Of a stretch of DNA of 64,000 bases, positions 33,480 through 43,044 are shown piece by piece. Source of the DNA: Microcaldota archaeon (lineage in GTDB: Archaea > Micrarchaeota > Micrarchaeia > Micrarchaeales > Micrarchaeaceae); assembly GCA_021834785.1 (NCBI GenBank), contig JAKBRJ010000002.1:16381-80380 (forward strand), given 5' to 3'. The translations under genes were made by a program, and so were the position numbers. The notes beneath the pieces are model-generated. The model saw only the letters and a program-made list of their open reading frames with translations. It ran no database searches and was not told the DNA's origin. Each line of letters opens with the position of its first letter. Positions within the stretch are counted from its first letter, which is position 1.

Positions 33480-34652
33480 ATGTCAAGCTTGAGATCTGAT
33501 TTGGAGAAAGAAGGTTTTTCACTTCCTGAATTGTCAAGGAGCAATCTTGAAATTGCAAAGGAAGTCGCAGAAGGCGGAGGAAGCCTTATAGGCAAACACA
33601 AAACGAAGCGTTTCTTCCTTGTCATAGACGGTTTAGGATACGACCTCCTTAATATGGCTATGAATAAAAGCCCAGTGTTATCAAAGGCTTTTTCCGATGC
33701 AAAAATAGAAAAAATAAAGACAATGTTTCCTTCGTTTACGCCATCGGTAATGACAAGCATAGACAGTGGGTTGACAATAGCCGAGCACGGCATTGTCGGA
33801 AGCCCAATACCTATGAAAGAATATGGAAATATGCTGGATGTATTTAATATACCTTGGGGTCCGAGCCTAGACGAAGCATTGGGGAAAACAGACAAATATC
33901 CCATATTTCCTGAGATGCATACATTAATAAAAATGTCCAGGCACAAAGGGTTCCTTTACCTGCAACATGAAAACATATTGAACAAGGGGAGGAATCTGAA
34001 TGCATTGGATAAAATCAACTACAGCAAATATATATCGATGGATGACATGATAATACAGGTATTGAAAGCGATAAAGTCGAATTCTAAAGAAACTATATAT
34101 GCATACATTGATTATGTGGATCATGCACAGCATGTATATACAAAAAGCACATACGACGGTTTGGAGATTACTAGATATGCCCTTGAGCGCTTGGCGGAAA
34201 AACTGATTCCTGCGCTTAAGCAAAGGGGATGGGAGACTGTAATCACATCGGATCATGGCCAAGGATCATTCAATGAAAAAGATTTAAGAAAGATATCGCC
34301 GCAGAGCAAAGTGCTGGAAAACCTTACCACATATCCATGGGGAACCCACAGATCAATGTTCTTTAATGTGGTTGATGGAAAAAGCAAGCTCTTTGAAGAC
34401 GAATTTCAAAGGAGTTATGGGAAGAGTGCATATCTTGCTGATTCAGACGAAGCAATAAGGTCTGGAATGTTCGGAAAACCAAAAGTCAGCAATTGGTTGC
34501 GATACCGATTTGGAACGCACATAGCAATAGCGAAGGGCAGCAGCTTCCTTTACTACAAATACCCTGACAAGAAGGACTACGAGAAAAAAATATTCGGCCA
34601 TCATGGCGGAATGTCCAAAGACGAAATGGAGATACCGCTTGTGATTGTATAA
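33480..34652 (+). CDS. Type I phosphodiesterase / alkaline phosphatase-superfamily enzyme
   Basis: 390 residues from ATG 33480. Two-metal hydrolase of the alkaline-phosphatase superfamily, nucleotide pyrophosphatase/phosphodiesterase branch. Motifs: FFLVIDGLGYDLL (first metal Asp), MFPSFTPSVMTSIDSG with the Thr nucleophile, AYIDYVDHAQHVY, VITSDHGQGSF and GHHGGMSKDEMEIPLV (metal His). No signal peptide, so it is cytosolic. Substrates in this branch range from nucleotides to phosphosugar mutase-like reactions; no specificity can be read. It converges with the exonuclease III gene. Confidence 0.85.
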   Translation: MSSLRSDLEKEGFSLPELSRSNLEIAKEVAEGGGSLIGKHKTKRFFLVIDGLGYDLLNMAMNKSPVLSKAFSDAKIEKIKTMFPSFTPSVMTSIDSGLTIAEHGIVGSPIPMKEYGNMLDVFNIPWGPSLDEALGKTDKYPIFPEMHTLIKMSRHKGFLYLQHENILNKGRNLNALDKINYSKYISMDDMIIQVLKAIKSNSKETIYAYIDYVDHAQHVYTKSTYDGLEITRYALERLAEKLIPALKQRGWETVITSDHGQGSFNEKDLRKISPQSKVLENLTTYPWGTHRSMFFNVVDGKSKLFEDEFQRSYGKSAYLADSDEAIRSGMFGKPKVSNWLRYRFGTHIAIAKGSSFLYYKYPDKKDYEKKIFGHHGGMSKDEMEIPLVIV

Positions 34653-34661
34653 GCCAAAGGG

Positions 34662-35420
34662 TTATGGCTTTAAAATCAGATTTATGGGCGCATGGTCAGA
34701 TCCCTCTACGCTATCCATTATGCCAGAATCCGAAATTCTACTTATAATGTCGTTCGTAACTAAGAAATAATCTATCCGCCACCCTATATTTTTCTTCCTT
34801 GCGCTGAATCTATACGACCACCAGGAATATTTTACATCATCTTTGTGAAAATATCTGTAGGCGTCTATGAATCCATGAGACAAGAATGAAGTCATCCAAT
34901 CTCTTTCTGCCTTTGTAAATCCTGCGTTATTCGAATTCTCTTTGGGTCTTGCTATATCTATATCTGCGTGTGCAACATTCATGTCGCCGCATACGACAAG
35001 AGGCTTTTGCTCCTTCAACTTATCCGTATAGCTCATGAATGCGGCGTCAAAACCAAGTTTATAGTCCAGTCTTTTCAAGTCCCTCTGCGAATTCGGGAAA
35101 TAGGTGTTTATAAAATAGAAATTCTTAAACTCAAGGGTCTGAACCCTGCCCTCGTGGTCGAATTCCTTTATGCCTATGCCATTTAATACTGAAAGCGGTT
35201 TTTCCTTTGTTAAAACCATGGTGCCGCTATACCCTTTCTTCACTGCCGGGTTTATGTATTGCGTGTATCTGAGCTTCTGGAGTTCAATGTGCTGTATGCT
35301 TTCAGATGACTTGATCTCTTGCAGCGCAAGTAGGTCGGGGGATTCTTTCTCGATGAACCCAACAAGTCCTTTCTTCACTGCCGCTCTTACGCCGTTGACG
35401 TTCCATGATATTATCTTCAT
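34662..35420 (-). CDS. xthA: Exonuclease III-family AP endonuclease
   Basis: 252-residue nuclease of base excision repair that cuts DNA at abasic sites. Motifs: ISWNVNGVRAA, LLALQEIKSS (metal Glu), INTYFPNSQRDLKRLDYKL, VVCGDMNVAHADIDIARP, FTKAERDWM, WRIDYFLVT and EGSDHAPI (catalytic His). It is complete and of normal length. A second, clearly different copy sits in the island at 57.5 kb, closer to bacterial ExoIII. Codon use here is native. Confidence 0.93.
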   Translation of the reverse strand: MKIISWNVNGVRAAVKKGLVGFIEKESPDLLALQEIKSSESIQHIELQKLRYTQYINPAVKKGYSGTMVLTKEKPLSVLNGIGIKEFDHEGRVQTLEFKNFYFINTYFPNSQRDLKRLDYKLGFDAAFMSYTDKLKEQKPLVVCGDMNVAHADIDIARPKENSNNAGFTKAERDWMTSFLSHGFIDAYRYFHKDDVKYSWWSYRFSARKKNIGWRIDYFLVTNDIISRISDSGIMDSVEGSDHAPINLILKP

Positions 35421-35443
35421 TGATTATATTTAGTTGCAAACAC

Positions 35444-36138
35444 TTATATCACTTGATAAAACCAGCCGAATATCGCCGCTTTGCACTTTACTTTTGGTGC
35501 AGTAAAGCTCACGTTAAAGAAGTCAAGCGCCTTCTTATCGTAACAGTACCCGCTGTCCATGCCTGCCTCCAAGCTGTCTATCTGTTTGCCCGATATGCGG
35601 TATATTAAATTCATTGACGGTACATATAATGTTCCGTTATGTGCGGTGTAGCTTAGGCCTCCCATGTTTGCGGTGAATTTGGACCCATTGGCAGCAATGT
35701 AAGTTGTATAACGGTGGTCGCCATTTGCTATTCCTTCAATTATGTTATAAACATCTGTGTTGTTCGGATTCCTAAATATTAAGATGACGGGGCATGAAAA
35801 CACACCTATGCCTGTATTATATCCAGATATTGTGGTGGTCTGATTTGTTTGCACAGCCCTAAAGCTAAAGTGCACTATAACAAAAGGCATTATCCCAATG
35901 ATTGCTATTGCCGAAATTCCTATTGCATATCCATTTGCCTTGCCCTCTTTTTTATCCTCGCCCGCGCGCCTTTCTGCAGCTTTGTAATATTTTATCCTTT
36001 TGAAATGGCTATTATACTCCTGTTCTACCCTGCCAATGCCAATCGGCTCTGATATATGCTGGCTTACCGTCGACTTTGCAAGTCCCAACACTCGCCCATC
36101 TCTGTAACCGTCATCTTTTTCTCTTTAAGCAGTTTCAA
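35444..36138 (-). pseudogene. Frameshifted membrane-bound HTH sensor
   Basis: The frame from GTG 36091 to 35444 begins in the middle of a helix-turn-helix: LGLAKSTVSQHISE. The preceding half, RILKLLKEKKMTVTEMGE, lies directly upstream in another frame (about 36138-36094). One missing base near 36088-36096 would restore an unbroken winged HTH. After the HTH come a basic linker, one membrane helix (YAIGISAIAIIGIMPFVIVHF) and about 130 extracellular residues with sequons. So the intact protein is a one-component membrane sensor. It may be a pseudogene, a sequence error or a slippage-read gene; the downstream part shows no decay. Confidence 0.6.
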
Positions 36139-36177
36139 TATCCTATTTTTAGTTTCAAGGGTTTTACCCCTGGCTAC

Positions 36178-36230
36178 ACCTAACGATATATCCGAGTTTA
36201 AGGTTTATTAAGGATTCTTGACCGTTAGGT
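36178..36230. promoter_or_regulatory. 8-bp inverted repeat, candidate operator
   Basis: ACCTAACG (36178-36185) and CGTTAGGT (36223-36230) are perfect inverted copies 37 bases apart, just upstream of the frameshifted HTH sensor gene. The spacing and place suit a site for autoregulation by a dimeric HTH protein. Confidence 0.35.
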
Positions 36231-36369
36231 TTTTGTTCGGTTTTTACGTGAAGAAGCATTGAAAGTTCTGATTTACCTATAAATCCTTTTCAATATATCC
36301 AAAATCTAGGGGCTAAGTACGCAAAACAGAATTAATAAATATCTCCCCCATGATAAGAATTTGATTTCT

Positions 36370-37047
36370 ATGGAGAAGCAACTTGAAAACCAAGAAATAC
36401 CATACTCTGCAAAGGCGTTTGCAAATTCATATAAGCGCGCCAAATATGTTTTCGGAAATCCAATAATGCTCTCATACGCAGATGCAGCAAGCAGCTTCTG
36501 TTGCAATCCTGAAGTGAAAACAGACACATTGTCTTGCATGATACCGAACAGCAAGATGATAGGGGTAGACACTCAAAAGGCCAATCAAATGGGCTTCTAT
36601 GTAGAAGAGGTGAGAAGCAGATTCATAAAGTTCTATGACAAGATAAACTCCATAACCATTGAAATAGGCCTAAAGCACGAGCAGTACAGCATAGTAAACG
36701 AATCACTTAAGGGAATAATTGGCGAGAATGAAATAATTAGCAATCATTCATTTCTGGGCGTGAGTACGGACGAGCTTTTGTTTTATTCAAAGCTGATAAC
36801 CGTAGACAATTCTAAAGTGCTTGTGCCTGCATACATCCATCAACTTTCAATGCTTTATTCATTATGGCTTTCTGAAACTGACGATGAGCGCGCTGACAAG
36901 TATGCCAACATGATAAAGCCAATCCTCTTGCATCATTTTCGCAATCCTGAAAAGTTATGGCGCCTTTCACACGATGCCTTAGCCAACGAAAGCCCTAGGT
37001 ACGTAAATTCTATGTGCGTTGATTTAGAAAGAATGCTAAGGACATAA
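36370..37047 (+). CDS. Hypothetical soluble protein
   Basis: 225 residues from ATG 36370 (a TTG at 36361 is also open). Largely helical with no membrane segment; cysteines cluster in SSFCCNPEVKTDTLSCM. The C-terminal region (LWLSETDDERADKYANMIKPILLHHFRNPEKLWRLSHDAL) is long helices. I do not recognise a family. Single gene flanked by AT-rich spacers. No evidence for function. Confidence 0.55.
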   Translation: MEKQLENQEIPYSAKAFANSYKRAKYVFGNPIMLSYADAASSFCCNPEVKTDTLSCMIPNSKMIGVDTQKANQMGFYVEEVRSRFIKFYDKINSITIEIGLKHEQYSIVNESLKGIIGENEIISNHSFLGVSTDELLFYSKLITVDNSKVLVPAYIHQLSMLYSLWLSETDDERADKYANMIKPILLHHFRNPEKLWRLSHDALANESPRYVNSMCVDLERMLRT

Positions 37048-37226
37048 TGCCAAATCAAGCATAAGCCAAAGCCCAGATTGCCTAAAGAAGCCAGTATTGC
37101 TGGCCACATTGCGCCACGTCTGTCTATATTCAAAATCCATACATGGAATATGCAAGAAGCAGCTTTAATTCTAGTCATTCTACAAATAAAATTTAATGTT
37201 TTACTTCCAATAATATGCGTGGTAAT

Positions 37227-37847
37227 ATGAAAATAGCAATAATAGGGACAGGGAATGTAGGCAGAAGCTTAGGCGAGGCCCTATCGAAGGGCAACGAAGT
37301 GGTATACGGATCAAGGAAGCCCGAAGAGGCCAAAGCGAAACTTAATGGCGCAAATGTTGCAACGATAGAAGAGGCATCGAAAGGCGCAGAACTGATAATA
37401 CTCGCAGTTCCGTATCATTCAGCAAAGGAAGCCATACATGAGATGAAGAACAATGAGAGAGATAAGATACTAATAGATGTATCGAATCCTATGGATGAGC
37501 ATATGAGATGGGCGAAGGGCTTCAGTGAATCAGCGGCGGAAGAGATATCGAAGCACGCAAAAGGCGCAAAGGTCGTCAAGGCGTTCAATACAATATTTGC
37601 CGAAAATATGAAGACGGGTCAACTGGGCGCCGAAAAGCTTACTACTTTCATTGCTGGGGACGACGAGGGGGCAAAGGCAAAGGTCATGGAGCTTGCAAGA
37701 GGCATAGGCATGGAACCTGTCGACGTGGGCATGCTCGAAAAAGCGAGATACATAGAACCCGTAGGGATGCTCATGATAGAATTGGGATACGGGAAGAAAA
37801 TGGGCACCGGCATAGGCATGAAACTTGTCGGTGGAAATCAAGCATGA
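37227..37847 (+). CDS. NADPH-dependent F420 reductase-like Rossmann oxidoreductase
   Basis: 206 residues from ATG 37227 (ATG 37215 is possible). NAD(P)-binding motif KIAIIGTGNVGRSLGEALSKG, followed by VVYGSRKPEEAK, where Ser-Arg after the second strand indicates NADPH preference. ELIILAVPYHSAKEAIHE, DVSNPM, KVVKAFNT and FIAGDDEGAK are typical of COG2085, which includes F420H2:NADP oxidoreductase. No F420 genes are in the window, so the second substrate is uncertain. Confidence 0.83.
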   Translation: MKIAIIGTGNVGRSLGEALSKGNEVVYGSRKPEEAKAKLNGANVATIEEASKGAELIILAVPYHSAKEAIHEMKNNERDKILIDVSNPMDEHMRWAKGFSESAAEEISKHAKGAKVVKAFNTIFAENMKTGQLGAEKLTTFIAGDDEGAKAKVMELARGIGMEPVDVGMLEKARYIEPVGMLMIELGYGKKMGTGIGMKLVGGNQA

Positions 37848-37889
37848 TTGGTAGTTAAGCGCAGGCACAATCCGCCTGCGCATCTATTT

Positions 37890-39128
37890 CTATTGTTTAT
37901 CAATTGTACTTGTGTTAAGCTTCGAGCTGGCACCCTCAAAAATGAAAGCACTTGCTACTAACAACAATCCAGCAACTACAAAGCTAGCAGAATATCCTAA
38001 GTAATAGGATATGTATCCTGCTAGCAATGCGCCCACTAGGAAAGATACGCTAACCAAGGACGTATATATTCCGAGCTTGCTGGCTCTGTGTTCCGTCCCT
38101 ATAGCTTCAAAAACCAACGTATTGGATGCAGTATAATACAACGAGTATGCAAGTCCTGCCCCTATCGCATACAGTACGATGTTCAGTATTACGAACCCTG
38201 AAAATTTGGTGAACGTGAGGAATATGAATGCTATGGCAATGTACGACCCTCCACGCAGGAGTATGGCATTGGGCAGCATGCGCGTTTTAATTCTTTTTGC
38301 AACGTAGTTGCCAAAGTAAGCGAACGTGAAAACCTGTATGAATATGCCTATAGTTATTATCAGGAATATCGTGAACTCCGTAAGCCCTATATCCTTCAGG
38401 CCTACAGGGTAGGCAGTATTAAAGAGACCGCTGCTGATGAAGAAAGCAAATATCGCCAGATAAAGGGCGCCGAGGTAGGATTTCGGCCTGTGCATCTTGG
38501 TGCCTATATTGAATATTATCTTGAAAACCGATATCTTAGGCGTGGAGACAAGGAGCACTGGTTGCATCATTACCCTTGTGATAAACGAATGTATATTGGA
38601 AAGCATCAACTTTCTTGGCAGCATGCGCGCGGGCTCATATATCAAAATCATGCTCATTACTATTGAAGGTATCGCAACAAGCCCAAACATTAATGGCAGG
38701 AATCTTATTGCGACAAATCCCAATAAAGCTGTTGAAAGGGCGAATCCCATTCCTCCCCCAAGGCTTACTATAAACTGAAACTTGGAGAAGACTGCAGGCC
38801 ACTGATCTTCCGGAGAATTCTCCATGACTAGCATGTTGAGGGGAGTTGCATTTGCACCTATAACAAACGACAGTGCACCGTAGAGCAGTATGACAAAAAG
38901 TATGTTTCCTGTAAAGAACATCATTGCAAGGAAGAACGCAAGCCCCGCATAAGAGAGTATTATCATGTTTTTCTTGTTGTTAAACCTATCAACGACGCGC
39001 CCCCATAAGTATGCTGCAGGTATCGCAAGCGCACTTCCGAACGTTATCGCGAATGATGCATCTATTACGTTGCCGCCTATACTGAGTATGTACAAGATGA
39101 CAATTGTCGATACCGGGCCGTATGCCAT
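37890..39128 (-). CDS. MFS transporter
   Basis: 412-residue permease with 12 predicted helices. The loop 2-3 signature appears as GRVVDRFNNKKNMI (variant of GxxxDRxGRR). It has a long central cytoplasmic loop (KISVFKIIFNIGTKMHRPKSYLG) between the two six-helix halves, and a second related loop YVAKRIKTRML. Substrate not predictable. It faces an AT-rich promoter shared with the divergent 39275 gene. Confidence 0.82.
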   Translation of the reverse strand: MAYGPVSTIVILYILSIGGNVIDASFAITFGSALAIPAAYLWGRVVDRFNNKKNMIILSYAGLAFFLAMMFFTGNILFVILLYGALSFVIGANATPLNMLVMENSPEDQWPAVFSKFQFIVSLGGGMGFALSTALLGFVAIRFLPLMFGLVAIPSIVMSMILIYEPARMLPRKLMLSNIHSFITRVMMQPVLLVSTPKISVFKIIFNIGTKMHRPKSYLGALYLAIFAFFISSGLFNTAYPVGLKDIGLTEFTIFLIITIGIFIQVFTFAYFGNYVAKRIKTRMLPNAILLRGGSYIAIAFIFLTFTKFSGFVILNIVLYAIGAGLAYSLYYTASNTLVFEAIGTEHRASKLGIYTSLVSVSFLVGALLAGYISYYLGYSASFVVAGLLLVASAFIFEGASSKLNTSTIDKQ

Positions 39129-39274
39129 GCTTCCAGGGAATGTGGCGTATATCCATTTCTGGCTGTTTTGTGAACCTTGCGTTATAATTCCACCATATTA
39201 TTTTGCTTTTTAAGTTATCAATAAAAATAGTGCGCACAATATTTAAGCATAAACGCCTAATCACTTTTGATAAA

Positions 39275-39580
39275 ATGACAAACAAGAACGATGACATTCG
39301 GGTGCTATATATATTGGCATACCTTCTGGAATGGCTTTCAGGCATAATAATATTCTTCGCATTCGGAAAAGACGACAAGAAACTCAGGAAACATTCGCTT
39401 CAAGCGATACTTCTTGGCATCATATCGATCATTGCTGCGTCGTTCTTTTCAATCATAGAAATTCCATTATTCGGAAGTACAATAGTGTTGCTAATATGGT
39501 TATATGGCATGTATGTAGGCTTTGAAGCGTATATGGGTAGAGAGATAAGCATACCTCTGATATCGGAATACGTCAAATGA
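39275..39580 (+). CDS. Small DUF4870-like membrane protein
   Basis: 101 residues from ATG 39275. Three membrane helices: LYILAYLLEWLSGIIIFFAFG, SLQAILLGIISIIAASFF, STIVLLIWLYGMYVGFEAY, with the charged loop KDDKKLRKHSLQA between the first two. This is the pattern of DUF4870/COG3296-type small membrane proteins, where the His in KHSLQ is conserved. Function unknown. Confidence 0.7.
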   Translation: MTNKNDDIRVLYILAYLLEWLSGIIIFFAFGKDDKKLRKHSLQAILLGIISIIAASFFSIIEIPLFGSTIVLLIWLYGMYVGFEAYMGREISIPLISEYVK

Positions 39581-39658
39581 TTTCGTCCTTTAAAATTGCC
39601 GCCCAGACGGCAAACTTATAAATATTTCTACGTGTGCAATGCAGAACCGGTAGATATA

Positions 39659-40567
39659 TTGGAAAAGACACGTAGGCAAAAATCGGCGCCCATCAAGCCA
39701 AGCCCTGCAATCACGTGCAGTTACTTAAATTTTGAGCCTGATCCCGTATGCCAGAATGTTATCTGGTATGAATCCAACGAGCACTATAGCGCGGGCGCTA
39801 TATCTGCGCTGCGCAACATAGCGGGCATAGATTCATATATCGGAGTATGTGGAGGTTTCACGCAAAACATGCTGATCATCGGTGCCCTCCAGGAAAAAAA
39901 TATGTTGCGTACGATCGACATCTTCGATATAGACAAGAACCAACTCACCAATGCTTCAAAACTTGCAAGGCAGGCTGCCATGCCAAGTTATCTTGCCGCC
40001 GAAACGGAAAGATTGAATATAAACCCGCTTGCAATGAAAGTAAAATTTGAAATGCGGTCTCTTGCGGAAAAGATAGATGCTATAAGCGAATATGGCAAAT
40101 ATTTCATATATCTCTCGAATGTAGTGGCAGTCCCTTTCAAAGGAATCGATTCAGACGGGAAATGCGGGTTGAGCTACATTGGCGGGTACACTGGGAGCGG
40201 CATCGTGAAAGGCAACGAAATGCTGAAGCAGATAGCTGGCAATGAATTCATACTGGACGGCAGTTACGTGATGGTATCATCCCCTTCGTGGCCAGTGCTT
40301 CTAAGTGACAAAAGCATGAATATATACAGCGACGTGATGGTTATGAAGAAAGAACACCAGTGCGGAAAAAGTTTGATGGCACACCATTTTTCATATATAC
40401 ATAATTATGAATATGCCGATAAAACTTGGGAAAACCACTATCTCAGATCGCTGTCAAATGAAAATGTATTTATAGGGCTGATGCGCCAGTTCTACGGCGA
40501 CTACAGGAAACTTATGAACCTGTCGGACATAGACTGGTATGAGAAAGAGGTCCTTAAACAGGATTAA
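39659..40567 (+). CDS. Rossmann-fold protein, possible SAM-dependent methyltransferase
   Basis: About 302 residues. The core segment DSYIGVCGGFTQNMLIIGALQEKNMLRTIDIFDIDKNQL resembles SAM motif I (VCGGFTQN in place of GxGxG) followed by an acidic second strand end, so a methyltransferase-like fold is likely. The frame is open from TTG 39596, but a TATA box (CTTATAAATA, 39615-39624) lies inside that extension, so the start is probably TTG 39659, after the expected transcript start. No catalytic motif decides the substrate; it is not a close match to a family I know. Confidence 0.5.
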   Translation: MEKTRRQKSAPIKPSPAITCSYLNFEPDPVCQNVIWYESNEHYSAGAISALRNIAGIDSYIGVCGGFTQNMLIIGALQEKNMLRTIDIFDIDKNQLTNASKLARQAAMPSYLAAETERLNINPLAMKVKFEMRSLAEKIDAISEYGKYFIYLSNVVAVPFKGIDSDGKCGLSYIGGYTGSGIVKGNEMLKQIAGNEFILDGSYVMVSSPSWPVLLSDKSMNIYSDVMVMKKEHQCGKSLMAHHFSYIHNYEYADKTWENHYLRSLSNENVFIGLMRQFYGDYRKLMNLSDIDWYEKEVLKQD

Positions 40568-40611
40568 TGAGCGTCTTCAGTGCTAATTTGGATTGGCGTT
40601 AGGTATTATTG

Positions 40612-41643
40612 CTAGTTTATGTTGTTCGTCGAATTAGTTAGGTTACGATAATTTATCTCAAGAAAACCGATGCTTTGCAATATACTCCCTGTGCTATTTA
40701 TTACCATTATGGCAGTTGGTGCAGGCACTGCCTTTATTTTATATGCAATATCCTGCTGAATGAAGTCTGCCTTAACATGGAATTTAGTGCTGACCGTGTA
40801 ATTAGAAAGCAGCACTATGTACCCGCAGCCATTCGCCATATGGCCTACAATGCTCCCAGATTCAAACCCGACAGCCTTGCCATTATTGTGATTTGAAAAG
40901 GCGGCTAAATACTCATGAAATGGAATATCCCCCGAAGTGGAATTCTCCACTTCTGATAGGAAAGTTTCGTTGCTGAAAAAGAATACATTAGATGCAACAG
41001 ACGCTTTAAACGATATGTCCAATGTGGCATTCGACCCTGAGATGCATATGGGGTCCGACACATAATATGGTGTTGGTGACATAGCAACCGAATAATTGGA
41101 ATAGCTTTGGGCGCTAACATTGTAATAGTATGGCACAGATACGTTAATATACTGGCTAAGCGGCACTGCAGTGCTTTGCGGCCAAAACGGGCCCAAAAGC
41201 AATACCAACGCTGCGATTATGCCAATATAAGAAATATTTGTTTTATGTTTTTTAATAAAACCGATAAAACTTTTTTCTACCTTTGACTCATTGCCGTTTC
41301 CAATCATCACAGAAATGAATATGCCGATTACTGCGCTTATAAGCAGGTAATAGCCCACTATCGCAACATTAATCCCTATGGTTGAAAATTTTGCCAGCAT
41401 AAAATAAAAGGCTGATCCTATGATTATGAAAACCAACGCTGCGATGATCAAATCCTTTGAAATGTTTTCATAAAATCCAGATATGGCTCCTATCGCTATG
41501 AAAATCAGAAAGGAATAAAGTATCATCTGGCTGTTGTTGAGAAGAACGAATTCGAGTAAGAAGCAGAGTGCCAATATAACATATAATGTGATGAGCGAGT
41601 ACCATACCAGTCGGTTTTCGGTTTTTGTACTCACGTGCATCAT
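40612..41643 (-). CDS. Multi-pass membrane protein with extracellular C-terminal domain
   Basis: 343 residues: five hydrophobic helices in the first 165 residues (including SLITLYVILALCFLLEFVLL and INVAIVGYYLLISAVIGIFI), then about 170 residues outside the cell with sequons and beta-strand pattern (YYVSDPICISGSNATLDISF, VGFESGSIVGHMANGCGYIV). The start codon lies 14 bases after the 3' end of tRNA-Val on the same strand, so the tRNA 3' cut would create its mRNA 5' end. Function unknown. Confidence 0.6.
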   Translation of the reverse strand: MMHVSTKTENRLVWYSLITLYVILALCFLLEFVLLNNSQMILYSFLIFIAIGAISGFYENISKDLIIAALVFIIIGSAFYFMLAKFSTIGINVAIVGYYLLISAVIGIFISVMIGNGNESKVEKSFIGFIKKHKTNISYIGIIAALVLLLGPFWPQSTAVPLSQYINVSVPYYYNVSAQSYSNYSVAMSPTPYYVSDPICISGSNATLDISFKASVASNVFFFSNETFLSEVENSTSGDIPFHEYLAAFSNHNNGKAVGFESGSIVGHMANGCGYIVLLSNYTVSTKFHVKADFIQQDIAYKIKAVPAPTAIMVINSTGSILQSIGFLEINYRNLTNSTNNIN

Positions 41644-41657
41644 ACAACCTTAACATA

Positions 41658-41745
41658 TGGGCCCGCGGAGGGTCGAACTCCGATCTCCAGCGTGTAAAGC
41701 GTATGCGCAATAAGCTTGGCATCTTAGCCGTTGGACGACGGGCCC
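41658..41745 (-). tRNA. tRNA-Val (TAC) with an intron in the anticodon stem
   Basis: Reverse strand: acceptor GGGCCCG (41745-41739) with CGGGCCC (41665-41659), discriminator A at 41658; T arm CGGAG-TTCGACC-CTCCG. The anticodon arm is complete only when 16 bases (41716-41701) are removed: CCA joins GC to give CCAGC, loop TTTACAC, GCTGG, with anticodon TAC. A bulge-helix-bulge fits: exon ATGC pairs intron GCAT, bulges CAA and ACG are cut after their second base, and AAG/CTT forms the outer helix. The intron is thus between positions 29 and 30, not the usual 37/38. The aminotransferase gene ends 7 bases upstream on the same strand. Confidence 0.88.
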
Positions 41746-41752
41746 ATAAAGA

Positions 41753-42982
41753 TTATTTTCTTGCATGTCTCATGCAAAAATTATTTATCTTATTAATTGA
41801 ATAATCTAATATTCCTTTCGGTGCCAGTGAGACTATCCTGAAATGCGATTCCGCCCCGAATCCTGACCCCCTTGTTACCTGTATGCCCTCTTCAAGCAGG
41901 AGCTTTTGCACGAATTCGGCATCATTTTTCATATGAAGCGCCTTTAAGTCTATCCTCGGCAATATGTAAAATGCACCATTAGGCGCTACCGTTTTTATAA
42001 AACTGTTGCTTTTTAGTATCCTCATCGAATGGTTGACTCTTTTTTCTATTTCTGCGGTCATATGCACTATGGCTTTTTTATGCTCCTTCATATTGCCTAT
42101 CGCTTCTGCAGCGGCATACATGGCGGGTGTGTTTAGCGAAAGCCTTACTCTAGCATAGTCCACAAGTTTGGATTTCAATGAATTCGAATTTCTGTCGCTT
42201 TCCGGTATAATTGCAAAGCCTATCCTAAATCCGGTTGAATCATAATCTTTTGACATCCCATTGAGTATAACGTGGGGTATGCCTTTTGCGAGTTTTGCAA
42301 GGCTTGTGAATTTAGCTCCATTATAAACTATCTCATCATATATTTCGTCGCTTATGAGCATCACTCCATAATCGTTTGCTATGTCTACAACTTCCTTAAG
42401 CACTTTCATGCCCAATACTGTTCCTGTGGGATTGTTGGGGTTCGTTATGAGCATGTATTTGACCCTATTTAACCTCCTATCTGATTTGAGTTTTGCAAGT
42501 TTTCCTCTTATCACGTCAGGATCCATGGCCCACTCTCTAGATTCCTCGTAATCTGCCATTATCGGTATGCCCTCTTCAAGCTTAAGTTGGGTCATATATT
42601 GGTTGTAGTAAGGCTTGAATATAACTGCATTGTCCCCTTTGTTTATGAGTGCGCTGTTTATGAAAAGCAGCGCTTCAGAGATTCCTGCTGTGGCTATTAT
42701 GCCATCGTCAGGTAAATCTACGCCATACATGGTTCTGTAACGCTTCTGCACTGCATGGGCCAGCTCTGCAGATCCCTGCGCTTTAGAATAATAGGTCTTT
42801 GATTCCCTGAGGGCTTTTACGTAAGCGTCTATCACGTATTTTGGCGTCCTGAAGTATACTGCGGGATCTCCTCTATTGAGCTTTACGACCCTCACGCCTT
42901 TATTGGCAAGCCTATCTGCCATGCTGTCCTCCTCCAAAAGGGCATTATAAACAAACCTGCTCCTCTCCGAGAGAAATGCCAT
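41753..42982 (-). CDS. Class I PLP-dependent aminotransferase
   Basis: 409-residue fold-type I aminotransferase, probably acting on alanine, aspartate or a related amino acid. Features: LNRGDPAVYFRTPKYVIDAY, ISEALLFINSAL, LITNPNNPTGTVL (Asn and Pro at the PLP ring), ISDEIYDEIVY (Asp to PLP nitrogen), LNGMSKDYDSTGFRIGF (Schiff-base Lys) and HFRIVSLAP near the C-terminus (carboxylate Arg). Full length. Followed at 7 bases by tRNA-Val on the same strand. Exact specificity not determinable. Confidence 0.9.
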   Translation of the reverse strand: MAFLSERSRFVYNALLEEDSMADRLANKGVRVVKLNRGDPAVYFRTPKYVIDAYVKALRESKTYYSKAQGSAELAHAVQKRYRTMYGVDLPDDGIIATAGISEALLFINSALINKGDNAVIFKPYYNQYMTQLKLEEGIPIMADYEESREWAMDPDVIRGKLAKLKSDRRLNRVKYMLITNPNNPTGTVLGMKVLKEVVDIANDYGVMLISDEIYDEIVYNGAKFTSLAKLAKGIPHVILNGMSKDYDSTGFRIGFAIIPESDRNSNSLKSKLVDYARVRLSLNTPAMYAAAEAIGNMKEHKKAIVHMTAEIEKRVNHSMRILKSNSFIKTVAPNGAFYILPRIDLKALHMKNDAEFVQKLLLEEGIQVTRGSGFGAESHFRIVSLAPKGILDYSINKINNFCMRHARK

Positions 42983-43044
42983 ATTATCACATTATACTGG
43001 CCCATATAAAAATAAATACTGCTTTAAAAAGTGCGTTGAGCAAG

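Noticed and set aside
37048..37178. Reverse frame with a membrane-like stretch (37178-36933)
   Set aside because: It runs into the 3' end of a native forward gene and ends in non-protein-like sequence; no promoter is seen.
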